From the NCBI RefSeq assembly GCF_051014685.1, contig NW_027478385.1:372001-436000 (forward strand): DNA of 64,000 nucleotides. The letters are read 5' to 3'. The notes beneath the pieces were generated by a model, which worked only from the letters and a program-made list of their open reading frames with translations, searched no databases and was not told where the DNA came from. Every line of letters starts with the position of its first letter. Position 1 is the first letter of the stretch. Shown here piece by piece: positions 62,411 to 64,000 of the stretch. The stretch comes from Ptiloglossa arizonensis (Eukaryota; Arthropoda; Insecta; Hymenoptera; Colletidae). Made by a program: the position numbers and the translations under genes.

Positions 62411-64000
62411 AACAATAACTACAATGGCCTAGGGCAAAAATACACATAGCGTTGTAATTGGGGGAGTATCTGCTTTCAGATGCAACATGAAATTCCCGAG
62501 TTCGTCAATCCGTTCGCGAGATGTGGGACCTTGAAGTTAAGGAATGTTTGAGAAACCATCAAAATTTTCGCAAATCTGATACTCGAAACCAATAACTACA
62601 AAAGCCTAGTGGAAAAATAAACATAGCGTTGAAATCGGGCGAGTTTCCACTTTCAGATGCAACAAGAATTTCTCGAGTTCGTCAATCCGTTCGCGAGATA
62701 TGGGAGTTTGAAGGTAAGGAATGGTTGAGGATACATCAAAATTTTCGCAAGTATGATACTCGAAACCAATAACTACTATGGCCTAGGGCAATAATACACA
62801 TACCGTTGTAATCGGGCGAGTTTCTGCTTTCAGATGCAACAGGAAATTTTCGAGTTCGTCAATCCGTTCGCGAGATATGGGAGTTTGAAGTTAAGGAATG
62901 GTTGAGAAACTATCAAAATTTTCGCAAGTCTGATACTCGAAACCAATAACTACAAAGGCCTATGGGGAAAATACACATGCCGTTGTAATCGGGCGAGTTT
63001 CCACTTTCAGATGCAACAGGAATTTCTCGAGTTCGTCAATCCGATCGCGACATATGGGACTTTGAATTTAAGGAATAGTTGAGAAACAATCAAAATTTTC
63101 GCAAGTCTGATACTCGAAAACAATAACTACTATGGCCTAGGGCAAAAATACACAAAGCATTGTAATCGGGCTGGTTTCTGCTTTCAAATGCAACAGGAAT
63201 TTCTCGAGTTCGTCAATCCGTTCGCTAGATATGGGAGTTTGAAGTTAAGGCATGGTTGAGAAACCATCAAAATTTTCGCAAGTCTGATACTCTAAACCAA
63301 TAACTACTATTGCCTAGGGCAAAAACACACACACCGTTGTAATCGGGCGAGTTTCTGCTTTCAGATGCAACAGGAATTTCACGAGTTCGTCAATCCGTTC
63401 GCGAGATATGGGAGTTTGAAGTTAAGGAATGGTTGAGAAACTATCAAAATTTTCGCAAGTCTGACACTCGAAACCAATAACTACAAAAGCCTAGTGGAAA
63501 AAAAACACATACCGTTGAAATCGGGCGAATTTCCACGTCCAGATGCAACAGGAATTTCTCGAGTTCGTCAATCCGTTCGCGAGATATGGGAGCTTGAAGT
63601 TAAGGAATGGTTGAGAAACCATCAAAATTTTCGCAAGTCTGATACTCTAAACCAATAACTACAAAAGCCTAGTGGAAAAATACACATACCGTTGATATCG
63701 GGCGAGTTTCCACTTTCAGATGCAACAGGAATTTCTCGAGTTCGTCAATCCGTTCGCGGGATATGGGTGTTTGAATTTAAGGATTGGTTAAGAAACCATC
63801 AAAATCTTCGCAAGTCTGATACTCGAGACCAATAACTGGTATGGCCTAGGGCAAAAATACACATAGCGTTGTAATCGGGGGAGCATCTGCTTTCAGATGC
63901 AACAGGAATTTCCCGAGTTCGTCAATCCGTTCGCGAGACATGGGACCTTGAAGTTAAGGAATGGTTGAGAAACCATCAAAATTTTCGCAATTCTATTACT
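62411..64000 (+). repeat. Mixed monomers at the right edge; array continues beyond
   Basis: Nine monomers recombined from types seen earlier: 62590-62930 resembles 52340-52660, 63040-63300 resembles 55440-55700, and 63640-63720 resembles 55680-55760. The last base falls inside a monomer, at the GCAATTCTATTACT variant, so the array extends past the window. Confidence 0.7.

Larger units (their letters stand above)
1..64000 (+). repeat. 177-bp tandem satellite DNA array (whole window)
   Basis: The entire window is head-to-tail copies of one 177-bp unit, about 361 of them, all on the same strand. The anchor GGAATTTCTCGAG recurs at 53, 230 and 407 and keeps a 177-bp step to the end, with only rare 1-8 bp indels. 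A majority consensus built by eye is about 42% GC. No transposon, gene, RNA gene or unique sequence interrupts it. A unit near one nucleosome plus linker, with HOR structure on top, is typical of centromeric or pericentromeric satellites of plants and animals. I do not recognise the family. The chromosomal location is inference; the tandem structure is seen directly. Confidence 0.98.

Noticed and set aside
1..64000. CRISPR array
   Set aside because: Repeats are 177 bp with no unique spacers between short repeats; whole units are homologous to each other.
1..64000. Tandem rRNA, tRNA or 5S gene cluster
   Set aside because: No tRNA cloverleaf, no conserved rRNA segments and no internal promoter boxes were recognised in the monomer.
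1..64000. Arabidopsis or Brassica ~178-bp centromere repeat, human alpha satellite (171 bp)
   Set aside because: Length is similar but the sequence does not match what I know of those families; alpha satellite also has perfect CENP-B boxes, absent here.
1..64000. Telomeric repeats
   Set aside because: No TTAGGG, TTTAGGG or related short tandem runs are present on either strand.

Overview
The whole 64 kb window is one uninterrupted head-to-tail tandem satellite DNA array. The monomer is 177 bp, so about 361 monomers fit, all in the same orientation. Anchors such as GGAATTTCTCGAG recur at 53, 230 and 407 and then every ~177 bp to the last base. I see no unrelated unique sequence, transposon, inversion, RNA gene or credible protein-coding gene. 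This is eukaryotic heterochromatin, most likely centromeric or pericentromeric because the unit length is close to a nucleosome plus linker. I do not recognise the family and cannot assign a species; plant and animal hosts are both possible.

Each typical monomer carries the same internal elements: an XhoI palindrome (CTCGAG), a NruI palindrome (TCGCGA), a hairpin ATGGTT-GAGA-AACCAT, a bend-prone AAAATTTT tract inside a second imperfect dyad, an AvrII palindrome (CCTAGG), and a segment ending in CGGG. The last of these slightly resembles a CENP-B box. Because 177 is 59 codons, every reading frame stays in phase from monomer to monomer. That explains the many near-identical 60-200 codon open frames, which I read as satellite shadows and not genes.

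Layout: the array is a patchwork of locally amplified higher-order repeats (HORs) of different sizes. 1-2.4 kb: old 8-9-monomer pattern. 2.4-7.7 kb: 14-16-monomer tandem pair. 6.8-15.2 kb: 24-25-monomer tandem pair. 15.2-23.9 kb: 18-monomer (3186 bp) HOR in about 2.7 copies. 23.9-33.7 kb: 26-monomer (4600 bp) pair with a nested 17-monomer duplication. 33.7-35.5 kb: transition. 35.5-40.7 kb: 15-monomer (2655 bp) pair. 41.8-47.7 kb: 19-monomer (3352 bp) pair. 48.4-54.8 kb: a 1.25 kb block repeated 5130 bp apart, with a 4-monomer (708 bp) pair between. 55.6-58.9 kb: 9-monomer (1593 bp) pair. 58.9-62.4 kb: 10-monomer (1769 bp) pair. 62.4-64 kb: mixed monomers. Neighbouring blocks use different monomer subfamilies, so homogenisation is local.

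The most interesting structure is a variant monomer confined to 3.4-12.4 kb, in which three substitutions turn the imperfect second dyad into a perfect 9-bp stem with a 5-nt loop, directly beside the first hairpin. Copies of HORs that differ by exactly one or two monomers record unequal exchange. All boundaries and offsets were read by eye, so block edges are good to about 10-50 bp.
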